Shown: positions 32,057-42,102 of the stretch, in pieces
Position numbering within the stretch: the stretch's first letter is position 1
How the letters are laid out: every line of letters begins with the position of its first letter
From: Phaseolus vulgaris
Taxonomy: Eukaryota; Streptophyta; Magnoliopsida; Fabales; Fabaceae
DNA: 64,000 nt
Reading direction: 5' to 3'
Assembly (NCBI RefSeq): GCF_000499845.2
Contig: NC_023758.2
Span: forward strand, 15,456,427-15,520,426
Notes under the pieces: generated by a model
Told to the model about the DNA's origin: nothing
The model's input: only the letters and a program-made list of their open reading frames with translations
The model's database searches: none
Made by a program: the position numbers and the translations under genes

Positions 32057-32493
32057 GGAATGGCTTGTTAGCCTTTTTGTATGATTTGCAGCGTTTGCTT
32101 CGTTTGTACCACTCCCATTGTATTGAACATTGCTTGTAACAACAACTTTCAATATCATACTTGATTTTTTGCAACGCCACTTTACTTTGCATGTGCCTCA
32201 TATACCACGCGCTATCCTTTCGTCTCGTTCTGCCCACGATGCATGCCTTCACTTTGGGCGACGCCCTCTTTCGGGGCGACGCCACGACCTAGGCGACGCC
32301 TTCTTCCTTGGCGACACCATGGCCTAGGCGGCGCATCACATTACTTCTAACAAGGAAAGATAAAGGCTGAAAACCAAGGCACTTCTTTTTCTCAACTGGT
32401 TTTCCCGTTTATTAGGGTGACCTCATTAAAAAACCCCCGAAAGGGAAAAAGAGCGTCCCCTTCGACTAAATTGTTACATACTGCTTACATAAG
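32057..32493. other. Convergent spacer between aORF1 and pol, with post-pol block
   Basis: No gene. 32409-32464 is the reverse complement of the block found after pol in A1 and C, including AATAAA on the minus strand. GGCGACGCC motifs lie at 32260-32335. Confidence 0.7.
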
Positions 32494-35400
32494 TCAACTG
32501 AAATAAAATTTTAAGTTGGCTGCATTCCAACTGCGCGGGATAGGGCCTCCATCTAAAGTCTCCAGGTTGTACGAACCATTGCCCTTAGCCTCAGTAACTC
32601 TGAAGGGCCCGGTCCACTTGGGAGACAGCTTATTCTCCAACTCGTATGGGTGGGCTTTCCTCATCACCAGGTCGCCCACCTGAAACTGTCGCGGCTTTAC
32701 CTTAGAGCTATATTGCCGCTCTACTCTTCTCTTCATCGCTTCAGCTTTTATTCTAGCTTCTTCCCTGGCCTCTTCTAGCAGATCTAGGTTCACCCGCCTC
32801 TCTTCATTAGATTCCTCCACCACAAAGTTTTGAAAACGCGGTGAGCTTTCGTGTATTTCTACTGGAATCATCGCGTCTGACCCGTATACCAAACTGAAAG
32901 GCGTCTCCATAGTAGAGGATTGGGGCGTGGTGTGATATGCCCATATAATCCTTGGCACCTCTTCTGCCCACGCCCCTTTGGCATTCTCTAACCTTCTTTT
33001 TAACCCCCTCAGAAGGACTCTGTTTGCTGACTCTACTTGTCCATTGGTCTGGGGGTGTTCAACCGATGCGAACACTTGTTTGATTCCCACTTCAGCGCAC
33101 AGATTTCTCAGCTGCTGACTGGCAAACTGGGTCCCGTTGTCAGATATCAGGCGCCTGGGTACGCCAAAGCGACACACGATGTTTCTCCACACAAAATGCT
33201 GTACCTTATGCGCAGTGATTTGTGCCACAGGCTCCGCCTCTATCCACTTAGTGAAGTATTCTATGGCGACGATCAGATACTTCATCTGCCTGATAGCCAG
33301 TGGGAAAGGGCCCAGGATGTCAATTCCCCATGTGTGGATAGGCCACGGGCTGTATATAGACCTGAACTCCTCTGGCGGCGCCTTGTGCCAGTCGGCGTGC
33401 TTTTGGCATTGCCTACACCGCTGGGCGTGCCGTGCGCAGTCCTCTTTCACTGTTGGCCAGAAAAAACCTGCGCGTATTACCTTGGAGGCTAAGGATCTTC
33501 CCCCTACATGGCTTCCGCAGATGCCTTCGTGTAGCTCCGCCATTATCCTGGTGCACTCATCGCCACTGACGCATGTTAGGATAGGGTGAGTAAAGCCGTG
33601 CCTGAACAGCACCCCATCCACCAAAGTATATCTGGCGGCATTTCTTTTGACTTTTTTGCCCTCTTCAGGGTCCACTGGAAGAGCCCCATCCGCCAGGTAC
33701 CGTTTATAGGGCGTCATCCAGGTGTCTCCCTTGGACAAAACACAGACCTGCCTCTGCTCTTCCTCAGGCCCACCTGCGTATATGCTGATGCGGGGCGCCT
33801 TCTGCGTATCTTGAGTTAAAGAGGAATGGCTCCTCGGCCTTCCCCTTGATGTATAAATCTGGAGGACATCCACCCTGTTGTCTTCCACGAATCGACGCGG
33901 AGCTTTGAGAGTCTCCTGGATCACTGTCCTCTGTCTACCCCCCTTGCCTGAGCTGGCCAGCTTTGCAAGTAGGTCAGCTCTGGCATTCTGCTCCCTCGGG
34001 ACATGTATCAGCTCAAAAGCGTTGAACGCCCCCTTCAATAACTGGACGTATCTAAGATACGCCGCCATCTGTGGGTCCTTCGCCTGGAATTCACCCGACA
34101 CCTGCCCCGTAATCAACTGAGAGTCGCTCTTCACCAGGAGGTGCTGTGCGCCCATCTCCTTCGCCAAGAGCATTCCTGCTATCAGGGCTTCATACTCTGC
34201 CTGATTGTTACTTGCCTTGAAGGCAAAAAGCAAGGCCTGCTCGATGAGTATGCCGTCGGGTCCCTCCAACACTATTCCCGCACCGCTCCCTTGTTGGTTT
34301 GAAAAGCCATCAACCGAGAGTAGCCACTGCGAACTAGGTTCCACCTCTTGCTCACCTCCGGGCGAAAGTTCTGCTACAAAATCCGCGTACACCTGCCCTT
34401 TGATGGATCCTCTAGGCTCGTACTGGATGTCGAATTCTGACAGCTCCACTGCCCAGCGTACCATTCTTCCTGCCACATCGGGTTTCTGCAGCACTTTCTG
34501 TATGGGGAGATTGGTCATCACTACCACCGTAAAACTGTGGAAGTAATGACGGAGCCTCCTAGCAGAAAACACTACTGCCAGCGCCGCCTTTTCTAGTGCT
34601 TGGTGCCTCGTCTCAGCCCCCTGTAAGGCCTTGCTCACGAAGTAGATGGGCTTCTGACTCTGGTCCTGCTCTTGGACCAACACAGAACTAATGGCCCGCT
34701 CCGTTACAGTAAAATACAAACGGAGGGGCACGCCCGTCACCGGCTTGCAGAGGACCGGTGGCGTCGCCAGGTACTCCTTCAGCTTAATGAAAGCCGCTTC
34801 GCACTCATCAGTCCAGGCAAAGCGACTGTTTCTCTTAAGGCACTGGAAGTACGGGTGCCCCTTTTCTCCTCCGGCGGAAACAAACCTCGAGAGCGCCGCC
34901 ATCCGCCCTGTCAACTGTTGCACCTCCTTTACCGATGTCGGACTCCGCATGGCGATAATGGCCGCACATTTGTCGGGGTTCGCCTCTATCCCCCTCTCGG
35001 TGAGCAAAAAACCCAAGAACTTACCGGCCTCCACCCCGAAAACACACTTTTCGGGGTTCAACTTGAGGCGGTATTTGGATATTGTGTTGAACAACTCCTC
35101 GAGGTATGCCATGTGCTGCACCCTACTCTGCGACGCCACCACCATGTCGTCGACGTAAGCGTACACATTCCTCCCAAGCATTGGCGCCAGGACCTTATCC
35201 ATTAGCCTCTGGTACGTGGCGCCCGCATTTTTCAGCCCGAAGGGCATCACCTTATAACAGTAACTGCATGTCTCCGTCATGAATGCAGTTTTGCTCTCGT
35301 CTCTTTGGTGCATCTTAATTTGGTTGTACCCTGAGAAGGCGTCCAGGAAACTTAACACCTTGCTATCGGACGCGCTGTCTACCAAGGCGTCGATGCTGGG

Positions 35401-37929
35401 CAACGGATAGGAATCCTTTGGGCACGCCTTGTTCAGGTCCGTGAAGTCAACGCACATTCTCCACTTTTCGTTCGCCTTTTTCACCAAGACGACATTGGCG
35501 AGCCACTCAGGGTACTGAATCTCCCTAATGTGGCCAGCACTCAGCAGCTTCTGCGTTTCGTCTTTCACCACCTGTTGTCGTTCCTCATTGAACTTCCTCC
35601 TTCTCTGACGCACGGGGCGGACCGTGGCGTCCATGCTGAGGTGGTGACACAGGAAATCAGGGTCGATGCCTGGCATATCCGAGGTGGACCATGCGAAGGC
35701 ATCCAGGTGGCGCGAAATCACTTCTAGCACCCCTTCCTGTTCTTCTGGGCTTAGCGAACTTCCTAACTTGAAAGCTTTGCCACCAATCTCCCTTTCTATG
35801 GCGTTAGCTGCAGGCTGCTCCCTGCTATCATCTTCGACGGACGCCGCCTCTTCGACAGGCGCCGCCTCTTCTACGGGCGCCGCGTCGTCAGGGCCTTCCT
35901 CCATTGGCACATCTGCTTCGGGCCTCGCCCTCTCTGCTATGGCCGCTTCAGGCGTCAGCCCAGCGGGCGTCGCCTCAACCATCGTCGTGTCCGCTCTTGG
36001 CGGACGTTCATACACCATAAATACGCCTCTCTTCGTCTTCAGGCTGTTTTCATAGCATTTCCTCGCCTCCTCCTGGTCTGACCTGATGACTATCACCCGG
36101 CCACTGAGGTCCGGTAGCTTCATCTTCATGTGACGGGTGGAGGACACTGCACTCAGACGGTTTAACGCCGGTCTGCCCAGCAAAATATTGTAGGCAGAAT
36201 TAGCGTTCACGACGAGGTACCGGATGCTCTCTGTACGGGAGGCCTCTCCGTCTGTGAACGTAGTCCTCAACTCCAGGTACCCCCGGACTTCTACCTGGTT
36301 ATCCCCGAACCCATACAAACATCCCGTATAGGGACTCAGCAGATCGGGGGACAACCGTAACTTATTAAAGGTCGACAGAAACATGACGTCTGCCGAGCTT
36401 CCTTGATCAACAAGCACTCTGTGGACCTTCCTTCCAGCTGTGACGACTGAGATGACAACGGGATCGTTGTCGTGGGGCACCACATCTCGGAGGTCTCTTC
36501 TTGTGAACACAATATCTGACTCCCAGGGCTCCCCCGAGAGCCTCTCCTCGATTGAATTCACCCCCCTCGCGTATTTCTTCCGCTGGGAGGCGGTGGGTCC
36601 TCCGCCAGAAAAACCTCCAGCAATGGTGTGGACCTCGCCAAGCACAGGCATCTCGTGTGCTGGCTCATCTGCCGGCGGCGGCAAGGTGGCGGTCGTTGTG
36701 GAATCTGCGACATAATCTTTCAAAAACCCAGTCCTCACCAGCTCATCTAGCTGGTAGCCCAACGACAGGCAATTATCAATTTGGTGCCCGAAAGCCTCGT
36801 GAAATTCGCACCAAGAGTCTTTACGGGGCCCTAACACCTTGTCGGTCTTCGCCGGTCGCCTCAGCCTCTCGGCTATGTTGGGTACGGCGATCAAATCCTT
36901 CAACTCAACTACGAAGTTGTACCTCGCCGGTCTTGCTCTTTCTCTGGCGGGGCGTTCGCCTCCTGCTGGGCCCCGGGGCTGGGGCTTTCTGGCCTCGTAG
37001 GGGCGTCTTGCCTCTGGCTTCTTTCTCCCTATCGTGGTCTCATTGACTCTGACGGGTTGAACTCGCGCCGGTCCCCTCGGGCGTGAGGGCACGGCGCTGG
37101 TGCGCTTCACACATACCTCCCCTTCTGAAGCAATATGCTCTACTGCCCTGCGCCGTAATTCAGCGAAAGTCCTAGGGCGATTACGGATAATGGATTCTCC
37201 GAAGGGGCCGGGGCATACGCCTTTCACAAATGCGTACACGATCATAGGCTCTTCTATTGTGCCAACCTTCACGACCTGGGCCCCGAAGCGATTGATATAC
37301 TCCTTCAGGGTCTGCCCCTGATATTGCTTCACGTCGAACAGGTCGTAGGAGACCGGCGGCGGGGCCTTGTTGGCTAAGTACTGTTCTCGGAATAACCGCG
37401 ACAATTGGCGGAAGGATGTGATATGACCTTCTGGGAGGCTAATGAACCACTCCATAGCCATCCCGGTCAGGGTGCTCATGAAGAGCTTGCACTTGGCAGC
37501 ATCAGAACCGCCTATCAGGACCATCTGCGTATGAAATGCAGCCAGGTGCGTCTCTGGGTTCTCCATCCCGGTGAAGATCACCTTGGGTCCCGCGAACGTG
37601 TTCGGGATCGCTGCGTCAAGGATCTCCTGTGAGAAAGGAGTGGAAAACTCCCTTGGTGGGGAATGGTTCTCCGTCTCGTCCTGTCCAGGTCGCCTCCGAT
37701 CGTTTCTCAGGCCTTGGCGCAACTCTTCATTCACACGGTGGAGCTCTTCGTTCCGCTCGTGCGAGGCATCGAGGTCTGCCTGCATGCGTTCTTGCTCCAG
37801 TTTCGAATCCGCCATGTCCTGCTGCAGCCCCCTCATTATCTCCAGGACCTGTTGCATGGATAGGTCTGTTGGGGCTGCGCGCGCCGCTCTTCGTCTGGTG
37901 GGGGCCATTGTCGCTCCCAACTCCTTCAA
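32494..37929 (-). CDS. gag-pol: A2 gag-pol polyprotein, uninterrupted
   Basis: 1811 codons without a stop. It may really start at the internal ATG at 37908 (MAPTRRR), which aligns with the A1 start. Approximate residues: N-terminal coiled coil 20-75; gag core 100-230 (MEWFISLPEGHITSF); zinc knuckle CEFHEAFGHQIDNC near 371, a C-H-H-C form; protease VDQGSSADVMF near 508, with DQG where DTG or DSG is usual. RT spans about 760-1000, with CVDFTDLNKACPKD and YVDD near 926. The first RNase H is near 1095-1180. A second, archaeal-type RNase H is near 1204-1320 (SVDG, QAEYEAL, KSDSQL, ARADLLAK). Integrase follows, with an HHCC region 1468-1510 and DDE residues in GIDILG (1537), SDNGTQ (1598) and QVESAN (1631). 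A GPF module is near 1773. There is no chromodomain. The dual RNase H marks the Tat lineage. Confidence 0.96.
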   Translation of the reverse strand: MKELGATMAPTRRRAARAAPTDLSMQQVLEIMRGLQQDMADSKLEQERMQADLDASHERNEELHRVNEELRQGLRNDRRRPGQDETENHSPPREFSTPFSQEILDAAIPNTFAGPKVIFTGMENPETHLAAFHTQMVLIGGSDAAKCKLFMSTLTGMAMEWFISLPEGHITSFRQLSRLFREQYLANKAPPPVSYDLFDVKQYQGQTLKEYINRFGAQVVKVGTIEEPMIVYAFVKGVCPGPFGESIIRNRPRTFAELRRRAVEHIASEGEVCVKRTSAVPSRPRGPARVQPVRVNETTIGRKKPEARRPYEARKPQPRGPAGGERPARERARPARYNFVVELKDLIAVPNIAERLRRPAKTDKVLGPRKDSWCEFHEAFGHQIDNCLSLGYQLDELVRTGFLKDYVADSTTTATLPPPADEPAHEMPVLGEVHTIAGGFSGGGPTASQRKKYARGVNSIEERLSGEPWESDIVFTRRDLRDVVPHDNDPVVISVVTAGRKVHRVLVDQGSSADVMFLSTFNKLRLSPDLLSPYTGCLYGFGDNQVEVRGYLELRTTFTDGEASRTESIRYLVVNANSAYNILLGRPALNRLSAVSSTRHMKMKLPDLSGRVIVIRSDQEEARKCYENSLKTKRGVFMVYERPPRADTTMVEATPAGLTPEAAIAERARPEADVPMEEGPDDAAPVEEAAPVEEAASVEDDSREQPAANAIEREIGGKAFKLGSSLSPEEQEGVLEVISRHLDAFAWSTSDMPGIDPDFLCHHLSMDATVRPVRQRRRKFNEERQQVVKDETQKLLSAGHIREIQYPEWLANVVLVKKANEKWRMCVDFTDLNKACPKDSYPLPSIDALVDSASDSKVLSFLDAFSGYNQIKMHQRDESKTAFMTETCSYCYKVMPFGLKNAGATYQRLMDKVLAPMLGRNVYAYVDDMVVASQSRVQHMAYLEELFNTISKYRLKLNPEKCVFGVEAGKFLGFLLTERGIEANPDKCAAIIAMRSPTSVKEVQQLTGRMAALSRFVSAGGEKGHPYFQCLKRNSRFAWTDECEAAFIKLKEYLATPPVLCKPVTGVPLRLYFTVTERAISSVLVQEQDQSQKPIYFVSKALQGAETRHQALEKAALAVVFSARRLRHYFHSFTVVVMTNLPIQKVLQKPDVAGRMVRWAVELSEFDIQYEPRGSIKGQVYADFVAELSPGGEQEVEPSSQWLLSVDGFSNQQGSGAGIVLEGPDGILIEQALLFAFKASNNQAEYEALIAGMLLAKEMGAQHLLVKSDSQLITGQVSGEFQAKDPQMAAYLRYVQLLKGAFNAFELIHVPREQNARADLLAKLASSGKGGRQRTVIQETLKAPRRFVEDNRVDVLQIYTSRGRPRSHSSLTQDTQKAPRISIYAGGPEEEQRQVCVLSKGDTWMTPYKRYLADGALPVDPEEGKKVKRNAARYTLVDGVLFRHGFTHPILTCVSGDECTRIMAELHEGICGSHVGGRSLASKVIRAGFFWPTVKEDCARHAQRCRQCQKHADWHKAPPEEFRSIYSPWPIHTWGIDILGPFPLAIRQMKYLIVAIEYFTKWIEAEPVAQITAHKVQHFVWRNIVCRFGVPRRLISDNGTQFASQQLRNLCAEVGIKQVFASVEHPQTNGQVESANRVLLRGLKRRLENAKGAWAEEVPRIIWAYHTTPQSSTMETPFSLVYGSDAMIPVEIHESSPRFQNFVVEESNEERRVNLDLLEEAREEARIKAEAMKRRVERQYSSKVKPRQFQVGDLVMRKAHPYELENKLSPKWTGPFRVTEAKGNGSYNLETLDGGPIPRSWNAANLKFYFS

Positions 37930-37986
37930 CGTTACTGTAACATGATAAACCTTCTCGAACTTGTGATGGGACTGATGTTTTATATC

Positions 37987-38005
37987 GGCCCCACGGTGAG
38001 CGCCA
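37987..38005 (-). other. A2 primer-binding site (tRNA-Lys type)
   Basis: The minus strand reads TGGCGCTCACCGTGGGGCC, two bases after the 5' LTR end. One base differs from the complement of tRNA-Lys(CUU) in the first 18. Confidence 0.8.
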
Positions 38006-38007
38006 AA

Positions 38008-39263
38008 TGTTCCGTCCGGTTGACCGGGACGTCTTCGTGCGCGACCTCAACCGTCAGCTAGGGACACCTTCCCACTGGTTGCCTGTGGATTCCTGCAAAA
38101 AAGAGGACAAAGAGGCGCCCTAGCGGCCGTGTGCACTCCGACGCTCAAGTCAACCAGCAAGAAACACCAAAAACTGTCCACCTACGTGTCTGAGCACCGC
38201 GTGTGGCACTCCGAAGGTGGTAAAATAACTGTGTATATGTGTGTGTTGTCTCCTTCAGGCAAAAATATTCCCCAGTCACTTGTACGCAACCTTGAAGCAC
38301 GAGCAAGCAACTAGAGAGTTCTCTGGTAAATTTGCCGAAGGTTCCAACCCTTTTTCCAACATTCTCCGCGCTATTTAAACTACCCAAGCATTTAAAGCGC
38401 CTTAAAGCGCTTTTACTCACAAACGTAACGCACTCATTAAAGCGCTTAATTAGAAAACGTAGCGCATTTAAGACGTTTGAAACGCTCGGGAGCCATTATA
38501 GTACCTGAATGCTCGAAAGGGAAACTGTATTGAATAACTTTTAATTACCTGGCACCTGACTAAAGGGTGTTTCTATTCTGGCATGGCTGTCGTACACGTG
38601 GAGGGCCTCACGACGCCATGACCCCATCTGGGGGCGCTTCGGCCCACCTGGGGCCGTTTCTACGTGTGAGTCCTCCTGCTGGGAGTGCTACTGCGCTAGG
38701 GGTGACTTTTTGGGGTGCCAACTCATGCCCCCAAGTATCTAGTCACTTACTTTGAGAGCGTATCTGCCTTCCTTTTGTACTCTGCACCCGGTTGCCCTGG
38801 GCGTGACTTTCCTCTTGAGTCGTATCTGCCCTACGGGCGTCTCTGGGGCGGCAGGAGCACGTCACGAGTCAGGCTGCCCTTCACTGGTACTGTTACTATG
38901 GCTTTGAAGCCACCTTTTCTTTCTCTTTACTTCTGCCCCGTGCTATTGGGACCTGAGGCCTTCTCACGGCGTCGCTCCCTCCATGGTCTTTCCTACCCAT
39001 GGGTATCGGGGAACCACACCGTGATTGCCTTACTTTAGCACTGTTTGATCTGGCGACGCCCTAGCGAGGCGATGCCTCCATCTGGGCTACGCTTTGCCTT
39101 GGCGACGCCTTCGCCTGGCGACGCCTTGCTTTGGCGACGCCTGGCCTTGGCGACGCTTCCTCTTGGCATCTCTACACCTAGGCGACGCCTTGCGTTGACT
39201 TTTGACCTTCCAGTCGTTGACTTTGACCTTGACTTAGTCAGCGCCCGGATACGGGACGGTACA
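38008..39263 (-). repeat. A2 5' LTR
   Basis: 1256 bp, the same length as the 3' LTR, with about 10 substitutions and no indels that I saw. Hairpin at 38981-39002; R/U5 block near 38092-38152. Confidence 0.96.
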
Positions 39264-39268
39264 GTACC
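39264..39268 (+). repeat. A2 target-site duplication, right copy
   Basis: GTACC, the partner of 25358-25362. Confidence 0.95.
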
Positions 39269-41052
39269 ATTGCCGCACCACTCAATGACATAGTGAAAAA
39301 GGATGTGGTCTTTCATTGGGGAGAAGCACAACAAAATGCTTTTGACACTTTGAAAGAAAAATTGACTAATGCTCCCATCTTGGCCCTTCCTAATTTCACT
39401 AAGACATTTGAGATTGAGTGTGATGCTTCAAGCATAGGTATTGGGGTTGTTCTCCTTCAAGAGGGCCACCCCATAGCCTATTTTAGTGAGAAATTGAAGG
39501 GAAGTCATCTCAATTATTCCACCTATGATAAGGAATTATATGCACTTGTTAGGGCTTTGTTTACTTGGCAACACTATCTTTTTCCCAAAGAGTTTGTGAT
39601 ACATAGTGATCATGAATCTCTTAAATATTTGAAAAGCCAAAACAAACTTAACAAGAGGCATGCCAAGTGGGTGGAATTCATTGAGCAATTTCCTTATGTG
39701 ATCAAACACAAGCAAGGCAAAGTAAATATTGTGGCGGATGCTCTTTCTAGAAGATATACTTTGCTAAATCTTTTAAGCTCTCAATATCTTGGTTTTGATA
39801 TCATGTCTTAAGGGAGGACACAAAGACTTTTTTATACAAGATGGCATTCTTTTTAAAGGAAAACGTCTTTGTGTTCCTCAATGCTCTATTAGATTATCTC
39901 TTGTTAGAGAAGCTCAGGAGGGGGGTTTAATGGGACATGTTGGGGTTGCTAAAACTTTGGATGTATTGCATGAACATTTCTTTTGGCCTCATATGCATAA
40001 ACATGTTCATAGTTTGTGTGATAAATGCATAGCTTGCCGCAAATCTAAGTCTAAGATGCATCCCCATGGTCTATATACTCCTCTTCCTATTCCTTCAATG
40101 CCTTGGGTAGATATATCTATGGATTTCATCTTAGGCTTACCCAAGACATCAAAGGGAAAGGACTCCATTTTAGTGGTAGTGGATCGTTTTTCAAAGATGG
40201 CTCACTTTATTCCTTGCCACAAAGTGGATGATGCATGCCACATTGCAAACCTCTTCTTCCAATAAGTGGTTCGCCTACATGGGATTCCTAGGTCTATAGT
40301 GTCCGACAGAGATCCCAAGTTCTTGAGTCACTTTTGGAAGACCTTGTGGGGCAAGCTTGGGACTAAGCTTTTATTTTCTACCACTTTGCCACCCACAAAC
40401 TGATGGTCAAACCGAGGTGGTGAATAGAACTTTGGGACAACTATTGAGATGTTTTATTTCGGGGAATCCTAGAGTGTGGGAGAATTTACTACCCCATGTT
40501 GAGTTTGCATATAATCGTGTAGTAAATTCTACCACCTCACATTCTCCTTTTGAGGTGGTCTATGGGTTTAATCCCCTAACACCTCTTGATCTTCTTCCTA
40601 TTCCCCTTCTTGGAGATGTCTTGTGCAAAGATGGGGATGAAAAGGCTTCTTTTGTGAAAACTTTGCATAAAGACATCAAGAAGAGAATTGAGAAGAAGGT
40701 TGGCAAGTATGCTGAACTTGCCAATAAGAGGAGAAAAGCATTGTTGTTTGATGAGGGTGATTGGGTTTGGCTTCACTTGAGAAAGGATCGCTTTCCTACT
40801 CAAAGGAAGTCCAAACTAATGCCTCGAGGGGATGGACCTTTCCAAGTCCTCAAGAGGATTAATGACAATGCTTATGAGTTAGATATGGCTGATACATTCT
40901 TAGGTAGTCATACTTTTAATGTCAGCGATCTAACTCCTTTTTCTGTAGGTCTCCAGAATTCGTGGTCGAATTCTCTCCAACTCGAGGAGTATGATGGAGA
41001 TCAAGCTCAAGAGGACATGAAGGCCAATCAACAAGATCAAGAAGAGGTATAG
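39269..41052 (+). pseudogene. pol: B2 second half of pol: RNase H and integrase, several lesions
   Basis: Continues the RT frame after A2. RNase H shows [40 protein letters not shown] and VADALSRR (about 39410-39755). Near 39803 bases present in B4 are missing and the frame changes. The integrase zinc region [13 protein letters not shown] is near 40020, core [16 protein letters not shown] near 40110, [12 protein letters not shown] near 40300 and [13 protein letters not shown] near 40410. Lesions: TAA at 40263-40265 where B4 has GAA, one extra T near 40386, and TAG at 41050-41052 in the LTR-encoded tail where the 5' LTR has GAG. The protein end overlaps the 3' LTR from 40992, as in CRM elements. 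Confidence 0.92.
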
Positions 41053-42024
41053 GCACAAATGGAGGACGCCCATGGAGGTCAAAGCCCACCTCAAAGGATT
41101 ACAAGAAGCATGTTCAAAGCTTTAGGAGCTAGGGGACATTTATTTTCTCTTTTGTAATTTCTTTAGTTGAAGGTGCTTAGAGGGAAACATTAGAAACCTC
41201 TTTTGTTATAACATCTTTTAGGCTTTAGTTAGGAGCTTTAGGAGGGGGGGGTGTATTAGTAGATAGGTGTAGAAGTAGAATAGGAGGTGCCAAAGTGAAG
41301 GAAGAGGTCACACCTCCCTCATGCCTTGCAATTGGCGCCGGTTCTAGAATATGTTTAGGGGGGAAATTTGAATTCGTTTAGCTTGCATTTTCAGCACCTT
41401 AGGCTATAAATAGATGTGCTCTCTTTGTAAATTTCAGATTGGAATTTTAAGAAAAGAAACTATACTCAAATTTTGAGTGATCATTGGAGAGCTTTTCAGC
41501 CTTCTTCTCTAGTCTCATCTTGAAGGATCCATGGTGTCCTCAAGTGGCGGCAGCACACTCATCTAGGAGCAACCATCCTTCTAGTGGCGTGATCATCCAA
41601 CCATTCTTCCATCTACATGAGCACTCTCTTCTCCTTCCTTTCTTCTTTTGTTAATTCCTTGTCTTAGCTTGTTTCTTTGTTGATTTTGGTTCGACAGTTT
41701 TCATTTTATTTCTTGTTGCTTCGGTTCTTTTATGGAGCCTTGCTGTTCTTCATCTTTCTTCTTCATTTTCCAGCTTTTTGTTCGGTTCATTTTAATTTCC
41801 AGCATTCAAATTCAGTTTGCTTAGCTTTTGTGCCTTTTTGTTCGGTTCAATTTGACAATAATTGGATCTTCTATATGAGTTTGTGTTTTGGCACTAGTTT
41901 TGGTGAGTTCTTGTTCATAGAACCTTGATCCATTTCTATGATAAAGTGCCTAGCTCTTAACCAACTCAAGATGATTCCTAAGAATGTCAAGAATCATTCT
42001 AATTGTGCTAGTGGAATCACATCA
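40992..42024 (+). repeat. B2 3' LTR
   Basis: 1033 bp, TGATGG to CACATCA. The integrase frame enters it and stops early at 41050 because of a GAG to TAG change relative to the 5' LTR. Confidence 0.93.
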
Positions 42025-42102
42025 CTTAGGGTGGCTAAGGGTACTTTTCTTTCCTCACTCACATGGTGACAGATAAAAAGTTGTTCTACCTTCATTTCGT
42101 AG
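42025..42102. other. Short flank between B2 and solo LTR D
   Basis: Begins with the B2 duplication CTTAG (42025-42029) and ends with the D duplication CGTAG (42098-42102). No feature otherwise. Confidence 0.6.

Larger units (their letters stand above)
25363..39263 (-). mobile_element. A2: complete, young-looking Tat-lineage retrotransposon
   Basis: 13,901 bp on the minus strand with 1256-bp LTRs at both ends (38008-39263 and 25363-26618), duplication GTACC, tRNA-Lys-type primer site (37987-38005), one uninterrupted gag-pol frame (32494-37929), two antisense spliced genes (27338-29645 and 31094-32056, on the + strand) and a polypurine tract (26619-26636). I count about 10 differences between the LTRs, roughly 0.8%. 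It is the only element here with no visible lesion in gag-pol, so it may have moved recently and could still be active; that is inference. Confidence 0.96.
20412..42024 (+). mobile_element. B2: CRM-clade LTR retrotransposon, split by A2
   Basis: The ends are TGATGG and CACATCA, with target-site duplications CTTAG at 20407-20411 and 42025-42029. Without the nested A2 and its duplication it is about 7.7 kb. Order: 5' LTR 20412-21446, primer site 21449-21460, leader, gag-pol from 22687, 3' LTR 40992-42024. By eye the two LTRs differ at roughly 15-17 places in about 1.03 kb. Its pol is broken by several lesions besides A2, so it is inactive. Confidence 0.95.

Noticed and set aside
34672..35205. 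Plus-strand ORFs opposite RT and RNase H of A2 (also 36552-37046, 37571-37945 and others)
   Set aside because: They are antisense shadows of the intact gag-pol frame, without family features.
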